Below are positions 9,144 to 18,542 of a DNA stretch of 48,367 nt, one piece after another. Origin of the DNA: Acidobacteriota bacterium (GTDB taxonomy: Bacteria; Acidobacteriota; Terriglobia; Terriglobales; Acidobacteriaceae); assembly GCA_025359885.1 (NCBI GenBank), contig JANYDG010000109.1, positions 1-48,367 on the forward strand, in the 5' to 3' direction. How positions within the stretch are numbered: the stretch's first letter is position 1; the number at the start of each line of letters is the position of its first letter. A program made the translations under genes and the position numbers. The notes below the pieces were generated by a model. The model saw nothing but the letters and a program-made list of their open reading frames with translations, did no database searches and was not told where the DNA came from.

Positions 9144-10525
9144 ACGAATGTTGGAAGGTTGGTGACGCCGGCAGCCCCGAAAACATGGCGGTAGCGTTCA
9201 ACATCATCTGCTGCACCCATGGCCTTGGCATAGTTATCCGAGAGCTTCACAGCGGCCATGCCATTCGCATCGGTAAGTTTGCATACCAGGCTGATGGGAT
9301 CGAAGACGTCGCTGCTGTTGGGATCGCATTCGCGAAAGTCGTTGGTAAGCAGCGTACCCCATCCGGCGCTGAAGCGAATGCGGCGCCGTGCATTCCACTT
9401 GAGCGGATCGAGGAAATCGGCTGCCTGATGAAAATCAGTGGGGCGGTGATTGCCAACAATTTCGCCGGAGAAATACGCGTGCAGAGCGAGGATATCTTCG
9501 ACATCGAGGCCATCTGAGGCAATGAGGAGCTTCTTCCCCGGGTCGCGCCCGCGATCAGTGAGCCACTGAATATATTCGTCGCCAGCGAGGAAAGGATTCT
9601 TGCTGTCGATGCGCTGGCCGGTCCAGTCCGTGACCCAATCAGGTGCGTCGGCGAGGAACTGCGTTGTCCCAAACGTATCGGGCAGCATGACGAGCAATTC
9701 GCGCTGGTATGTGTTCTGCCACAGCTCGAGCATGCGATACTGCGATGCCTTGAGCTCCGCGTCGCTGTTAGCCATGGCGGCCATTGCCATGGGCAGTTCA
9801 TGCGCATTCGTACCGATCGCCTCCAGGTCATGCTTGTAGGCAAGATAGGTATTCGAGGAGCCGGTGAAAGCCGCGCCCAGCGTGTCGCGCATGGCTCTGA
9901 CGACATACTCCTGCCAAAGAAAACTGTGACGCCGGCGCGTGCCAAAGTCGGCAATTTTCAAGCCGGGGACGCCGCGCAATCGCTCAATCTTGCTCCACAA
10001 TTTCGCCTTGGCCCGGGCATACAAAATATCAAGTGAAAACTCGCTCATTTCGCGCAGGCTCGAGCGGGTTTTCAGCTCGCTCAAAATTGCCAGTGAGTAC
10101 ACTTCCCAAAGTGTTACCTGGCTCCAGGGGCCATGAAAGGAAAGGTTGAATTGGCCGCCTTCAACGAACAACTCGTATTCTGGTAACTCAAAGTCATCTT
10201 CCAGCCATTCGAGAAAAGCTGGCTCAAAGATGCCGCGCTTCCCGTAGAAGGTGTTGCCCGCAAGCCAGATCAGTTCAGACTTGTGAAAGCGCAAGTTACG
10301 CACATGATCAAGCTGCTGGCGAAGCTCTTCCATGCCAACGATGTCGGCCAGTGGCACGCTCGTGGTTCGATTGACGAGCGTAAAGGTGGCGTGCACGTTA
10401 GGGAAATGCTTCCAGATGAACTGCAGCATAAGCAGCTTGTAGAAATCAGTATCGAGCAGCGAGCGCACAATGGGGTCGAGCCGCCAGTTGTGGTTGTGCG
10501 CGCGCTCGGCCAGATTGACAATCAT
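9140..10525 (-). CDS. pncB: Nicotinate phosphoribosyltransferase
   Basis: Makes nicotinate mononucleotide from nicotinate, PRPP and ATP in the NAD salvage pathway; cytoplasmic. Start chosen at ATG 10525 (MIVNLAERAHN) with AGGGG eight bases upstream; a TTG at 10549 is also in frame. The 461-aa product begins the conserved part at SLLDTDFYKLLMLQFIWKHF, the type I PncB substrate loop. It has FGTRRRHSF, then TGSSNTYLAYK and GTNAHELPMA, where the His matches the one that is autophosphorylated in enterobacterial PncB. DTFGTTQFL and ASDGLDVEDI lie in the phosphate-binding half. The upstream GH5 gene ends only 33 bases away, so the two may be co-transcribed, although no shared function is evident. 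The stop codon TAG is contributed by the end of a palindromic repeat. Confidence 0.93.
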   Translation of the reverse strand: MIVNLAERAHNHNWRLDPIVRSLLDTDFYKLLMLQFIWKHFPNVHATFTLVNRTTSVPLADIVGMEELRQQLDHVRNLRFHKSELIWLAGNTFYGKRGIFEPAFLEWLEDDFELPEYELFVEGGQFNLSFHGPWSQVTLWEVYSLAILSELKTRSSLREMSEFSLDILYARAKAKLWSKIERLRGVPGLKIADFGTRRRHSFLWQEYVVRAMRDTLGAAFTGSSNTYLAYKHDLEAIGTNAHELPMAMAAMANSDAELKASQYRMLELWQNTYQRELLVMLPDTFGTTQFLADAPDWVTDWTGQRIDSKNPFLAGDEYIQWLTDRGRDPGKKLLIASDGLDVEDILALHAYFSGEIVGNHRPTDFHQAADFLDPLKWNARRRIRFSAGWGTLLTNDFRECDPNSSDVFDPISLVCKLTDANGMAAVKLSDNYAKAMGAADDVERYRHVFGAAGVTNLPTFV

Positions 10526-10558
10526 CCGCTCATCCCCTGAGTCATCCAACGATTTTGT

Positions 10559-11761
10559 TCAATAGCCTCTGGCCGCGAGCGCCTTGAGATAGCCCGTATT
10601 TGGCTGGCAGTTTTCAAAGCGTATTTTTTCGAGCAGGTCAGCAAACGCTGCGCGAGAGTCTTCGAGCGAAGGCCGAGCGGCAACTGATTTTTCCGTATCG
10701 CCCATGCCAGCGTGGCGGGCGGCGTAGGCCACGATTGCCTCCCAATGAGCGGGTGGGGCAAAGGTGACGGGCGCAGACTTGGCTTCCATCTTCTTATAGG
10801 GCCAGAAGGTCCAGCTGATCTCGTCATCGTCAAGCAGTTTGCGGAATTGAGTTATCCATTCATCCGTATTTTCGCCGGATTCACCCATCCAGATAGGGAC
10901 GTTGTACTTATCACGAAACTCAATATAGGGCTTGACCGAGTGCTGCACCGGGGGCATCCAGTACTTGTGGAAGGTGTACATGATGTTCTTGTCAAACGGG
11001 GCGCTGAAAACGCTGAAGTTACTATCCCACTGTGCGCCACCGAGAATGACGACGTGATTGCCATCGGCTGCGCGAACCGCAGCGACGAGCTTGCGGTAGA
11101 GCGGCTCAAGCTTCTCGTTATATTGGGCCAGTTTTGGGTAATGAGGAATAGGTTCGTTGAGCAGGTCATAGCCGAGCACGGTGGTGTTGTTGCGGTAGTG
11201 AGCCGCGATAGTTTTCCAGATGTCGGCGGCCTGCTGCTGGCTTGCCTCATCTTCGTAGATCCAGGGGTAACCCCAACTGTCATCGATATTTGCGCCAGTC
11301 TGGCCGCCGGGAGCGCAATGCATGTCAAGAATGACGTAGAGGCCATCCTCTTTGGCCCATTGGATGACGCGGTCGACCAGGGCAAAGCCCTCCTGATTGC
11401 CGGGCGTAAAGAGCCGGTAGTGGAAGGGGATGCGAATCGTGTTAAAGCCGGCCTTGGCGATAAAGTCAATATCTTTGCGCGTGATGTAGCGGTCGCGGTA
11501 GTCATGCCAGAACTTCTGGGCGTCTGTGGGACCGATGAGCTCATTAGCCATGGCTTCGATTTCGCGGGCTGATTGCGGGCCGCCTTCGAGGCGGAACATG
11601 TAGCCTTCCTGTACCAGCCAGTTGCCGAGATTGGTACCGCGCAGAATGAGCTTATGGCCTGCTGCATCGACGAGGAATTTACCGTCGGCATGGACGAAGC
11701 GGCTCTCAGCACCAAGACGGCACGTAATTGCCACCATGAGTAAAAGAATGAACCTGCGCAT
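10559..11761 (-). CDS. Secreted glycoside hydrolase family 5 protein
   Basis: Retaining beta-glycosidase of GH5 type, probably an endo- or exo-glucanase acting outside the cytoplasm. The 400-aa product starts with a signal peptide (MRRFILLLMVAITCRLGAES), and translation is supported by AAAGGTGG just upstream. The TIM-barrel motifs are in order: LRGTNLGNWLVQEG near residue 40, IRIPFHYRL near 109, ILDMHCAPGGQ near 144, the acid/base Glu203 in LLNEPIPHYP, HKYW near 265, and the nucleophile Glu294 in IWMGESGEN. NLGNWLVQE recalls exo-beta-1,3-glucanase-like GH5 members, but the substrate cannot be fixed from sequence. Both catalytic Glu residues are present. It lies upstream of pncB on the same strand. 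Confidence 0.9.
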   Translation of the reverse strand: MRRFILLLMVAITCRLGAESRFVHADGKFLVDAAGHKLILRGTNLGNWLVQEGYMFRLEGGPQSAREIEAMANELIGPTDAQKFWHDYRDRYITRKDIDFIAKAGFNTIRIPFHYRLFTPGNQEGFALVDRVIQWAKEDGLYVILDMHCAPGGQTGANIDDSWGYPWIYEDEASQQQAADIWKTIAAHYRNNTTVLGYDLLNEPIPHYPKLAQYNEKLEPLYRKLVAAVRAADGNHVVILGGAQWDSNFSVFSAPFDKNIMYTFHKYWMPPVQHSVKPYIEFRDKYNVPIWMGESGENTDEWITQFRKLLDDDEISWTFWPYKKMEAKSAPVTFAPPAHWEAIVAYAARHAGMGDTEKSVAARPSLEDSRAAFADLLEKIRFENCQPNTGYLKALAARGY

Positions 11762-12046
11762 ATCAATCCACCTTTCGCTACCTCACAAAATCAGAGGTGC
11801 AAATACCAAAGACACTTTACATCAACAGGGGCAGGTCGCGGGGCCGGTGCGCGGTGGCGCTGGTTCATTCCTCTTCAGAGCGCAACGACAGTTCGTCATA
11901 CGACGCAAACAAAGTTCTGGCTCGGATGAAGGGGCATAGAGACACCAGAGCAGGGAGTTCGCAACCGTTGACTGTTGATGTGTTTGTCCTGGAATTACGG
12001 CATCTGAAGTCTTGCTTTGACAGTGTTTTCCAGTATCCTCTCAGCT

Positions 12047-12853
12047 ATGAGTACTGCTATTTCGACCAACGGACTCACCCGGCGCTTTGGCGATTTTACT
12101 GCTGTGCAGAATGTCAATCTGGATGTTGCGCCAGGGCAGTTTTATGGCTTTTTGGGGCCGAACGGCGCGGGAAAGTCAACGACCATCAAGATGCTGACGG
12201 GGCTGCTTGCTCCTACCTCTGGATCCATCCACGTGCTGGGGATGGATTTTGCGACGAATGCCATTGAGGTGAAGCGCCAGATTGGTGTAGTGCCCGAGGG
12301 AATGGCGTTGTTTGGTCGCCTGACCGCATCGGAGTACCTGCTCTTTGTGGGGCAGATGTATGGTCTGGACCGGGCAACGACGCGGCAGCGAAGCGAGGAG
12401 CTGCTGGAATTCATGAACCTGGCCGGGGAGACGCGCAAGCTGATTACTGATTTTTCGCATGGAATGCAGAAGAAGCTGGCGCTGGCAGCGGCGGTCATTC
12501 ACGCACCAAAGATTTTGTTTCTTGATGAGCCATTTGAGGGCGTTGACGCGATTGCGGCTGGAACGTTGAAGCAGATGCTGCAGGGGATGATTGCGCGGGG
12601 CGCGACGATCTTTTTGACCTCGCACGTGCTGGAGATTGTGGAGCGCCTTTGCACCCATGTGGGCATCATCCACCGCGGCGAGTTGATTGCCAACGGATCG
12701 CTCGAAGAGTTGCGCGCAGGCGTGGTAGCTCAGACCGATTCCAGTGATGCAACGAAGCTGCTGACTCTCGAGGAAATTTTCATTCGCGTGATCGGCAAGC
12801 AGGATGGACCGGGGACCGGGCAGGCGGAAACGGAGCTGTCATGGCTGGGGTAG
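12047..12853 (+). CDS. ABC transporter ATP-binding protein
   Basis: ATPase subunit of an ABC-2 type exporter. The start is taken as ATG 12047 (MSTAISTNGLTRRFG); a TTG at 12017 is in frame but would put extra residues before the conserved core. No ribosome site precedes the ATG. A weak TTGCTT-N16-TATCCT pair (12012-12039) ends seven bases before it, so the mRNA could be leaderless. The 268-aa product has Walker A GPNGAGKST (residues 37-45), a Q-loop region GVVPEGMALFGRL, a signature region that is unusual (FSHGMQKK instead of LSGGQ), Walker B ILFLDEPFEG and a switch His in LTSHVLEIVE. The gene overlaps the permease gene by 13 bases. Substrate unknown. Confidence 0.9.
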   Translation: MSTAISTNGLTRRFGDFTAVQNVNLDVAPGQFYGFLGPNGAGKSTTIKMLTGLLAPTSGSIHVLGMDFATNAIEVKRQIGVVPEGMALFGRLTASEYLLFVGQMYGLDRATTRQRSEELLEFMNLAGETRKLITDFSHGMQKKLALAAAVIHAPKILFLDEPFEGVDAIAAGTLKQMLQGMIARGATIFLTSHVLEIVERLCTHVGIIHRGELIANGSLEELRAGVVAQTDSSDATKLLTLEEIFIRVIGKQDGPGTGQAETELSWLG

Positions 12854-14589
12854 CGCAGCAGCCGGGCACCGGGAGCGGAAACAGGAGCGGGTTGGCAGCA
12901 CAGACTGGAAAATCACTGTCTTCGTGGCAGTTTTTTACGACGATTGCCTGGCTACGCTGGCGAATTTTCGCCAATTCGCTGAGGGGTAAAGGCGCCTGGG
13001 GCGAGTTGGCGGTGAGGTTTCTATCCTATCCGCTGCTGGCTCTCATGATCTTCGGGCCTTCAGTCGGCGCTGGAATTGCGGGCTACACCATTGTCAGCAA
13101 GGGCCTGGACCCGTGGCTGGCAGTTCCGCTGTGGATCATCTTTGCACTATGGCACTTCATTAACCTCAGTACCTCGACGACCGCACCAAGCTTTGACCTG
13201 ACAACCCTCACGCGGTTTCCGATTCGCTACGCGGACTACTTTCTGATTCGGCTCATGTTTGGCCTTTTAGACCCTCCCACCCTGGCGGGGATTATGTGCC
13301 TGGCTGCGATGTGCCTGGGAATTGCCATTGCCGATGTGACGCTGCTGCCGTGGGCTGCATGTGCGCTGTTTGTCTATGCAGCATGCAATGTGCTGTTTTC
13401 GCGGATGCTGTACTCCTGGCTGGAGCGTTGGCTGGCCAGGCGGCGTACGCGCGAACTGGTGACGGGCATGATCCTGATCGGCTCACTGGGAATCCAGTTT
13501 GGCGCGCAATTCATGCAAAGGATGAGCGAACATCGTGGTGCGCAGCCGAGCCCGTGGATTCTGAAAACCGGCCACCTGCTGGTGGCTGCAAACTGGCTGC
13601 TGCCGCCCGGCTTGACGGCCAAAGCCATCGAACAAATGCACCGCAGTTCAGTTGGCCTGGCGCTGGCTGCACTGACCGCGGTGCTGGCCTATACGGGCGT
13701 CTTCCTGCTGATCCTGCATGTGCGTATCCGTGCGCAGTTTCTGGGCGAAAATCTCAGTGAAGCGCCTGCCCCAGCCAAAGCGATGCGGGCCCGCCTCCGT
13801 CCGGCAGAGGCGTTTGCTGGCACTCCCGCCGCCCCTTCACATCGGCTGCTGCCTGCAGGCGTAGCAGCATGCCTGGTCAAGGAGTTGCGCTACCTGCTCC
13901 GCAGCGGGCCCAAGCTCTATGTCCTGATCATGCCGGTCTTCATCATTGTGCTGATGTCTGCCCGTTCAACTGGGATGAGCTACCTGGGGATTTCACGCGG
14001 TATGACGGGCATTATGTTTACTTACGGATGCGCGTATATGGAGCTGATTTTTGTGGGGCTGCTGTATAACTCCCTGGGCAGCGACGGGTGGGGCGTGCAG
14101 TTCTACTTTCTGTCACCGATGCGCTTCCGGGATGTAATGCTGGCCAAGAACCTGTTGGTGGGATGCATTCTCATTGTTGAAATGGTGCTGATGTACCTGG
14201 TCGCCGCCTCGATGTCTAAAGCCGCTCCCCTTGACCTGACCGTAGCCACGATTAGTTGGACCGTCTTCACTTTTCTGCTCAACATGGCAATCGGCAACGT
14301 TCGCTCCATCACTTCGCCCAAGGGCGTTGATGCATCTAAAATGCGCAGCCAGAATGTTTCAGGGGTGAACAGCTTTATCAGCCTGCTGGTAGTGCTGGTC
14401 TCGGTAGGCCTGGGGACGCTCCTGTTTTGGGTGTGCCGCTGGCTGCATACGGATTACTGGATTGCGGCAGGAGTTTTCGTGATTCTCTCGGGCGCGAGCC
14501 TGGCGGTGTATCTCATGGTTTTGCAGCGGCTTGACTCGATTGCCGTGGAACATGCTGAAAACCTGACACGAGAGCTGTGCAAAGGGTAA
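12841..14589 (+). CDS. ABC transporter permease, ABC-2 like, multi-pass membrane protein
   Basis: Membrane partner of the preceding ATPase, overlapping it by 13 bases. The 582-aa product is strongly hydrophobic, with around ten or more predicted transmembrane helices, for example FLSYPLLALMIFGPSVGAGI, AVPLWIIFALWHFI, ALAALTAVLAYTGVFLLIL and SFISLLVVLVSVGLGTLLF. A hydrophilic middle section (about residues 300-345) links two membrane halves. It resembles large ABC-2 permeases of unknown substrate rather than known drug or polysaccharide exporters. A short Gly/Ser-rich N-terminal tail precedes the first helix, so the start could be somewhat further in, but overlap with the ATPase gene favours ATG 12841. 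Confidence 0.8.
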   Translation: MAGVAQQPGTGSGNRSGLAAQTGKSLSSWQFFTTIAWLRWRIFANSLRGKGAWGELAVRFLSYPLLALMIFGPSVGAGIAGYTIVSKGLDPWLAVPLWIIFALWHFINLSTSTTAPSFDLTTLTRFPIRYADYFLIRLMFGLLDPPTLAGIMCLAAMCLGIAIADVTLLPWAACALFVYAACNVLFSRMLYSWLERWLARRRTRELVTGMILIGSLGIQFGAQFMQRMSEHRGAQPSPWILKTGHLLVAANWLLPPGLTAKAIEQMHRSSVGLALAALTAVLAYTGVFLLILHVRIRAQFLGENLSEAPAPAKAMRARLRPAEAFAGTPAAPSHRLLPAGVAACLVKELRYLLRSGPKLYVLIMPVFIIVLMSARSTGMSYLGISRGMTGIMFTYGCAYMELIFVGLLYNSLGSDGWGVQFYFLSPMRFRDVMLAKNLLVGCILIVEMVLMYLVAASMSKAAPLDLTVATISWTVFTFLLNMAIGNVRSITSPKGVDASKMRSQNVSGVNSFISLLVVLVSVGLGTLLFWVCRWLHTDYWIAAGVFVILSGASLAVYLMVLQRLDSIAVEHAENLTRELCKG

Positions 14590-14755
14590 AGTACCGGCGA
14601 CCGGATGCGCTCGATGAAAGCCCATGCGCGGGCGCGAAGTGCCAAAACTACCCCCAATCGGGTACAACGGTAGGCGAGAGGATTCTGCGGACGCCATGGT
14701 GCCAGTTGATGTAATTCCCTCGCGTTTTCTTTGTTTGAGCCTCGCGGGTATAAGG

Positions 14756-16645
14756 ATGCTGATTGAGCCGGAGCATTTTTCCTGGCTTGAAAAGCTGCTG
14801 TTACTGCTGCTCATTCTGCTGTCGGGGGCGCTGTTCTGGAAGCGGTTTGGCGTGGTAGTCGGCAAGATCAGGGCGGCAAAGCTGGATGCCGGCTTTCGAC
14901 TGTTTCCCCTCGGTAAGCGGGTTTGGGACTTCTTCTGGGAGGTTCTGTGCCAGGCAAAGGTGATTCGCGAACGGCCCCTTCCTGGACTGGCGCATGCCTT
15001 TGTCTTCTGGAGTTTTCTCGCCTTTGCGCTCGTCACGCTCAACCATGTTGCGGTTGGTTTTGGGTTCGGCTTCCTCGATGCTGCGGGTGTCTTTGGACGC
15101 GCCTACTTCTGGATTGCGGCAGTGTTTGCGCTCGCCTGCGCAGTTTCGATTGCAGGGCTCTTTGTGCGGCGATTTATTGTGCGTCCGGTCTGGCTGGCGC
15201 GGCCTGCGCTGCCCGGTCATGAGGTTTCGTATGAATCGGGCATCATCGCAGGCCTCATTTTTGTCTTGATGGCGACCTATCTCGCGGCCTTTTTTGTGAG
15301 CGAGGCCAGCACGGCCGTCCGGCTGCTGTGGTGGAGTCATACGCTGGCTCTGCTCGTCTTTTTGCCGCTCGTGCCGCACACCAAGCATCTGCACCTGATC
15401 CTGAGCCCGGTGACGATTTTCCTTTCGCGAGGCGGATTCAGCCAGATACCGTCGCTGGTTGGCGATGAGGATTTTGGGCTGGTTACCGGCAAGGATCTTA
15501 CCCAGCTCGTCGCGCTCCAGGCATTCTCGTGCGTCGAATGCGGGCGATGCACCGAGCACTGCCCGGCTGCGAATACAGGCAAGAGCCTCAATCCAAAGGA
15601 GATTGTGCTGGGCGTCAGAGGCTACCTCAACGAGTTTGGGCCGACCGCAGAGGAGCTGCTGCTGGGCAAATACAATGCCCAGGAATCGGCCTTCCAGTGC
15701 ACGACTTGCGGGGCATGCGAGTTTCAATGCCCGGTGGGGATCGAGCACCTGCCGATTATTGTGGGTTTACGTCGTGGGGCCGTAAACACAGGCGCGTGGG
15801 AAGACTCACACGGTACCAGGCTTTTTCTGGCGATGGAGCGCAACTCCAATGCGCTGGGACTAAGCTCGATGGAGCGCGACAAGTTTGTGCAAAAGGCCGA
15901 GCTGCCCATCTTTGACGGCACCCAGGAGTATTGCCTCTGGCTGGGCTGCATGGGTGGCTACGACCCCAAGGGCCGCGAGATTATCCGGGCGTTTGTCGAA
16001 GTCATGCAGTATCTCGGCACCAGCTACGGGGTGATGCGCAAGGAGAAATGCACCGGCGACCCGGCGCGGCGGCTGGGCAATGACCTGGTTTTTCAGGAAA
16101 TGGCGGAGAGCAATCTCGAGGCCATGCAGCAGCAGAAAGTGAAGAAGATCATCTCGATCTGCCCGCATTGTGTGCGGACCATCCAGGAAGACTGGAAGGC
16201 TTTTGGGGCGCCACCTGAGGTTGAGCACCACAGCGAATTCCTGGCGCGGCACCAGGCGCGGCTGCCACAGCAGAAGACTGAGGAAAAGATCGTCTACCAC
16301 GACCCCTGCTACCTGGGGCGCTACCGCAATGTCTACGACGAGCCACGTGCGGTCATTTCTGCCGCCGGAACACTGGTCGAGGCCGAGCGCAACCGCGAGC
16401 GCAGCTTCTGCTGTGGCGCTGGCGGCGGGCTGGCTTTCCTCGGCGAAGAGACGGGGCAGCGCGTGAGCCATGTGCGCGCGCAGGAACTGGTAGCCACAGG
16501 AGCCACTACAATTGGGGCTGCATGCCCGTTCTGCAATACGATGTTCCGGGATGCGCTGGCGGCCACTGGGGAGAATCCACCCAAGCTCCTCGACATCGCC
16601 CAGATCGCTGCCGCGCAGCTGCCCAAGAAGGAATTACCAGCGTGA
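14756..16645 (+). CDS. Membrane Fe-S oxidoreductase (EtfD / heterodisulfide reductase-like), probable ETF:quinone oxidoreductase
   Basis: Fused protein of a NarI-like membrane domain with a soluble Fe-S domain. Start chosen at ATG 14756 (MLIEPEHFSW), just ahead of the first helix; in-frame ATGs at 14624 and 14696 also exist. From this start it is 629 aa. Five membrane helices occupy about residues 12-225, with His residues (H80, H97, H195) that could bind haem b. Two ferredoxin-type clusters follow: CVECGRCTEHCP (Cys259, 262, 265, 269) and CTTCGACEFQCP (Cys315, 318, 321, 325). The C-terminal part has CCG-type modules: CLWLGCMGGYD, KCTGDPARRLG, ICPHC, then YHDPCYLGR and FCCGAGGG. This is the layout of EtfD-type proteins that pass electrons from ETF to the quinone pool. 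etfB and etfA follow after one intruding gene. Confidence 0.82.
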   Translation: MLIEPEHFSWLEKLLLLLLILLSGALFWKRFGVVVGKIRAAKLDAGFRLFPLGKRVWDFFWEVLCQAKVIRERPLPGLAHAFVFWSFLAFALVTLNHVAVGFGFGFLDAAGVFGRAYFWIAAVFALACAVSIAGLFVRRFIVRPVWLARPALPGHEVSYESGIIAGLIFVLMATYLAAFFVSEASTAVRLLWWSHTLALLVFLPLVPHTKHLHLILSPVTIFLSRGGFSQIPSLVGDEDFGLVTGKDLTQLVALQAFSCVECGRCTEHCPAANTGKSLNPKEIVLGVRGYLNEFGPTAEELLLGKYNAQESAFQCTTCGACEFQCPVGIEHLPIIVGLRRGAVNTGAWEDSHGTRLFLAMERNSNALGLSSMERDKFVQKAELPIFDGTQEYCLWLGCMGGYDPKGREIIRAFVEVMQYLGTSYGVMRKEKCTGDPARRLGNDLVFQEMAESNLEAMQQQKVKKIISICPHCVRTIQEDWKAFGAPPEVEHHSEFLARHQARLPQQKTEEKIVYHDPCYLGRYRNVYDEPRAVISAAGTLVEAERNRERSFCCGAGGGLAFLGEETGQRVSHVRAQELVATGATTIGAACPFCNTMFRDALAATGENPPKLLDIAQIAAAQLPKKELPA

Positions 16646-16710
16646 GGGGGTATTTCATTTTGATTGAGCGCAGAGAGATTTGCCTATTGTGCCGGGCGCA
16701 AGGCTCACGA

Positions 16711-17598
16711 TCAATCGAGTTTAGGTAACATCAATCCGGCGCAAAAGTCGTCGTAAGACTGTACCTTTGTGTTCGTATGCACTAAGCGAGCAATCTCCGC
16801 CAGGCACCGCTCCTGCTCTCCCTTCTTTTCAGCAGTGAGGAATAGGTCGATGTACGGAAGATAGATCGCTTCAAACTGGTCGTTCCGTCCGGCATGAAAT
16901 TTCTCGCCATTTGGCAACTTGCGCAATGACCGGTCGTACCAAGTCATCAGAAAGGCGTATAAGATGCACCGGAACGGCGGACAACTATTTACAAAATCTC
17001 GGATAGATAGATCTGTGGATGGGTTAGAGGCTATTTTGTCGTATAAGCCCTTTGCAATTCCCCACATCAATCCTGAGTCGCCAGTGGCATCCGGAAGAAC
17101 CTCTTGCAATGAGAGCGGGCGAGAATTTTCGTGCCGCAGAAACACTTCTTCCAGTAGAGGCCGCAGCGAGGTCCACATGTCTTCAAACTGCTTCTTCGTT
17201 TCCCTCATGTGCTGCCATTGCTTGGCTGCAAGAAGGTCATTGTCGCTGACCCTGCGGGTGCTCAATTCTGTAGCGTACTCAGGAGCACGTACGTTAACCG
17301 CGCTCCAGCTAAAGCGCTTTGGATCACTGTCATGAGCGAGAATCAGGAGCCGTAGTATTTCATCGTGCGCATGCAAGCAGTCGCTCGGGCCGTGCAGTAA
17401 TCTTTCAGCTGACCCTAGTAATGCCCGACGCGCTTCCTGGTCTTTTGTGGACATCAGTTCCTCTATGCTAATGCCAGAGAGCCTCACGTAATAGCCAGCC
17501 GCGAATGCTGCGAAGATGTGTTCAGATTCGCGGCCATCCTCCAACAAGCGATTGTGTACGCTGGTGTCAAGCAATACAACTGGACGACCGTTGATCAT
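16711..17598 (-). CDS. PIN-like domain protein, putative nuclease
   Basis: Opposite-strand gene placed between the Fe-S oxidoreductase and etfB. Start chosen at ATG 17598 (MINGRPVVLLDTSVHN) because AAGG lies about eight bases upstream and the PIN-like strand begins at once; a longer frame reaches 17736. The 295-aa product has VVLLDTS near the N-terminus (Asp11), SGISIEELMS (acidic residue of helix 3) and a C-terminal block NDQFEAIYLPYIDLFLTAEKK, which resembles the last strand of PIN-type RNases, although the second Asp often seen there is Ala. The middle is an alpha-helical insert with no known motif. No antitoxin-like gene is adjacent. Its base composition looks lower in GC than its neighbours, suggesting later acquisition. 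Function as an RNase is inference. Confidence 0.65.
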   Translation of the reverse strand: MINGRPVVLLDTSVHNRLLEDGRESEHIFAAFAAGYYVRLSGISIEELMSTKDQEARRALLGSAERLLHGPSDCLHAHDEILRLLILAHDSDPKRFSWSAVNVRAPEYATELSTRRVSDNDLLAAKQWQHMRETKKQFEDMWTSLRPLLEEVFLRHENSRPLSLQEVLPDATGDSGLMWGIAKGLYDKIASNPSTDLSIRDFVNSCPPFRCILYAFLMTWYDRSLRKLPNGEKFHAGRNDQFEAIYLPYIDLFLTAEKKGEQERCLAEIARLVHTNTKVQSYDDFCAGLMLPKLD

Positions 17599-17768
17599 CG
17601 TATTAGCCTTCCCTTGGGGCTTGAAATGACTTATCCCAATGGTATTCTTGAGCGCTCTTGTTATCAAATGCTGTCGCCCACACCCCCCAAACACTCTCAA
17701 GTGGCATTTGACCACCCCCGCCTCGAGCCGAAACAATAGGGGTGCCTTTCTTTGGAGCCTGTTCCCGC

Positions 17769-18542
17769 ATGAAAATCATTGTTGCCATCAAACAAGTGCC
17801 CGAGCGCGATGCGCGCATTCGCGTTGACGCCGCAGGCAAATGGATTGACCTCCAGGATGTGGAATTCACGCTGAACGAATCGGACGCCTATGCGCTGGAA
17901 GAAGCGCTGCAGTTGAAGGAAGCCCACGGTGGCGAGGTCATCGTGCTGAGCGCCGGGCCAGAGCGGGTCGGCAAGACGATTCGCGAGGCTCTGGCCAAGG
18001 GCGCCGACCGGGCGATTCACGTCGAGAGCGACGATCTGGCCGCCTATGACGCTCTGGGCGTGGCGCAGCTCCTGGCAGCGGCAGTGAGAGACGAAGATGC
18101 TGACCTGATCCTCACCGGGCTGCAGTCAGACGATCTCGGATTGGGGCAGACAGGCGTGATTCTGGCCGAGTTACTCGCCTTGCCCCATGCCAGCCTGATT
18201 CTCAAGATTGAGGCGGTCCCAGGCGGCATCAAGGTGCTGCGCGAGCTCGAAGACGGCTGGTTTCAGCACGTCGAGCTGCCGACTCCGGCCGTGCTGACGA
18301 TTCAGTCGGGCAATTCAAAGCTGCGGTACGCGACGCTGATGGGCATCAAGCGAGCCAAGACAAAGGAAGTGCGACGGGTAACTCCGCTCGAACTTGCAGC
18401 CAAACCTGAAGCGCCTGTCGTGGTGCTCGAACGAGTTCTGTTGCCCAACAAACAGCGGACGTCGCAGATATTAGGTGGTTCGCCGGCTGAGGCTGCGGCG
18501 GCCCTGGTCGAAAAACTGCGCTTTGAGGTGCGAGCACTATGA
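17769..18542 (+). CDS. etfB: Electron transfer flavoprotein beta subunit
   Basis: Small subunit of ETF, which binds AMP (or a second FAD in bifurcating types) and collects electrons from acyl-CoA and other dehydrogenases. Start at ATG 17769 (MKIIVAIKQVPERDARIRVD) with GGAG ten bases upstream; an in-frame ATG at 17742 has no support. The 257-aa protein has the family order: KQVPE near the N-terminus, LNESDAYALEEALQLKE, LTGLQSDDLGLGQTG and RYATLMGIKRAKTKEV, the last resembling the ETF-beta signature. The gene overlaps etfA by four bases (ATGA). With etfA and the upstream Fe-S oxidoreductase it should feed electrons from fatty- or amino-acid oxidation into the quinone pool. Confidence 0.93.
   Translation: MKIIVAIKQVPERDARIRVDAAGKWIDLQDVEFTLNESDAYALEEALQLKEAHGGEVIVLSAGPERVGKTIREALAKGADRAIHVESDDLAAYDALGVAQLLAAAVRDEDADLILTGLQSDDLGLGQTGVILAELLALPHASLILKIEAVPGGIKVLRELEDGWFQHVELPTPAVLTIQSGNSKLRYATLMGIKRAKTKEVRRVTPLELAAKPEAPVVVLERVLLPNKQRTSQILGGSPAEAAAALVEKLRFEVRAL

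Noticed and set aside
12017..12022. Perfect TTGACA upstream of the ABC ATPase gene as a -35 box
   Set aside because: The only nearby -10-like TATCCT is 11 bases away, too close for a sigma-70 promoter.
14801..15748. Minus-strand open frame of 315 codons across the Fe-S oxidoreductase
   Set aside because: The plus strand encodes a protein with clear Fe-S motifs; the minus frame is Gln/Arg-rich shadow sequence.
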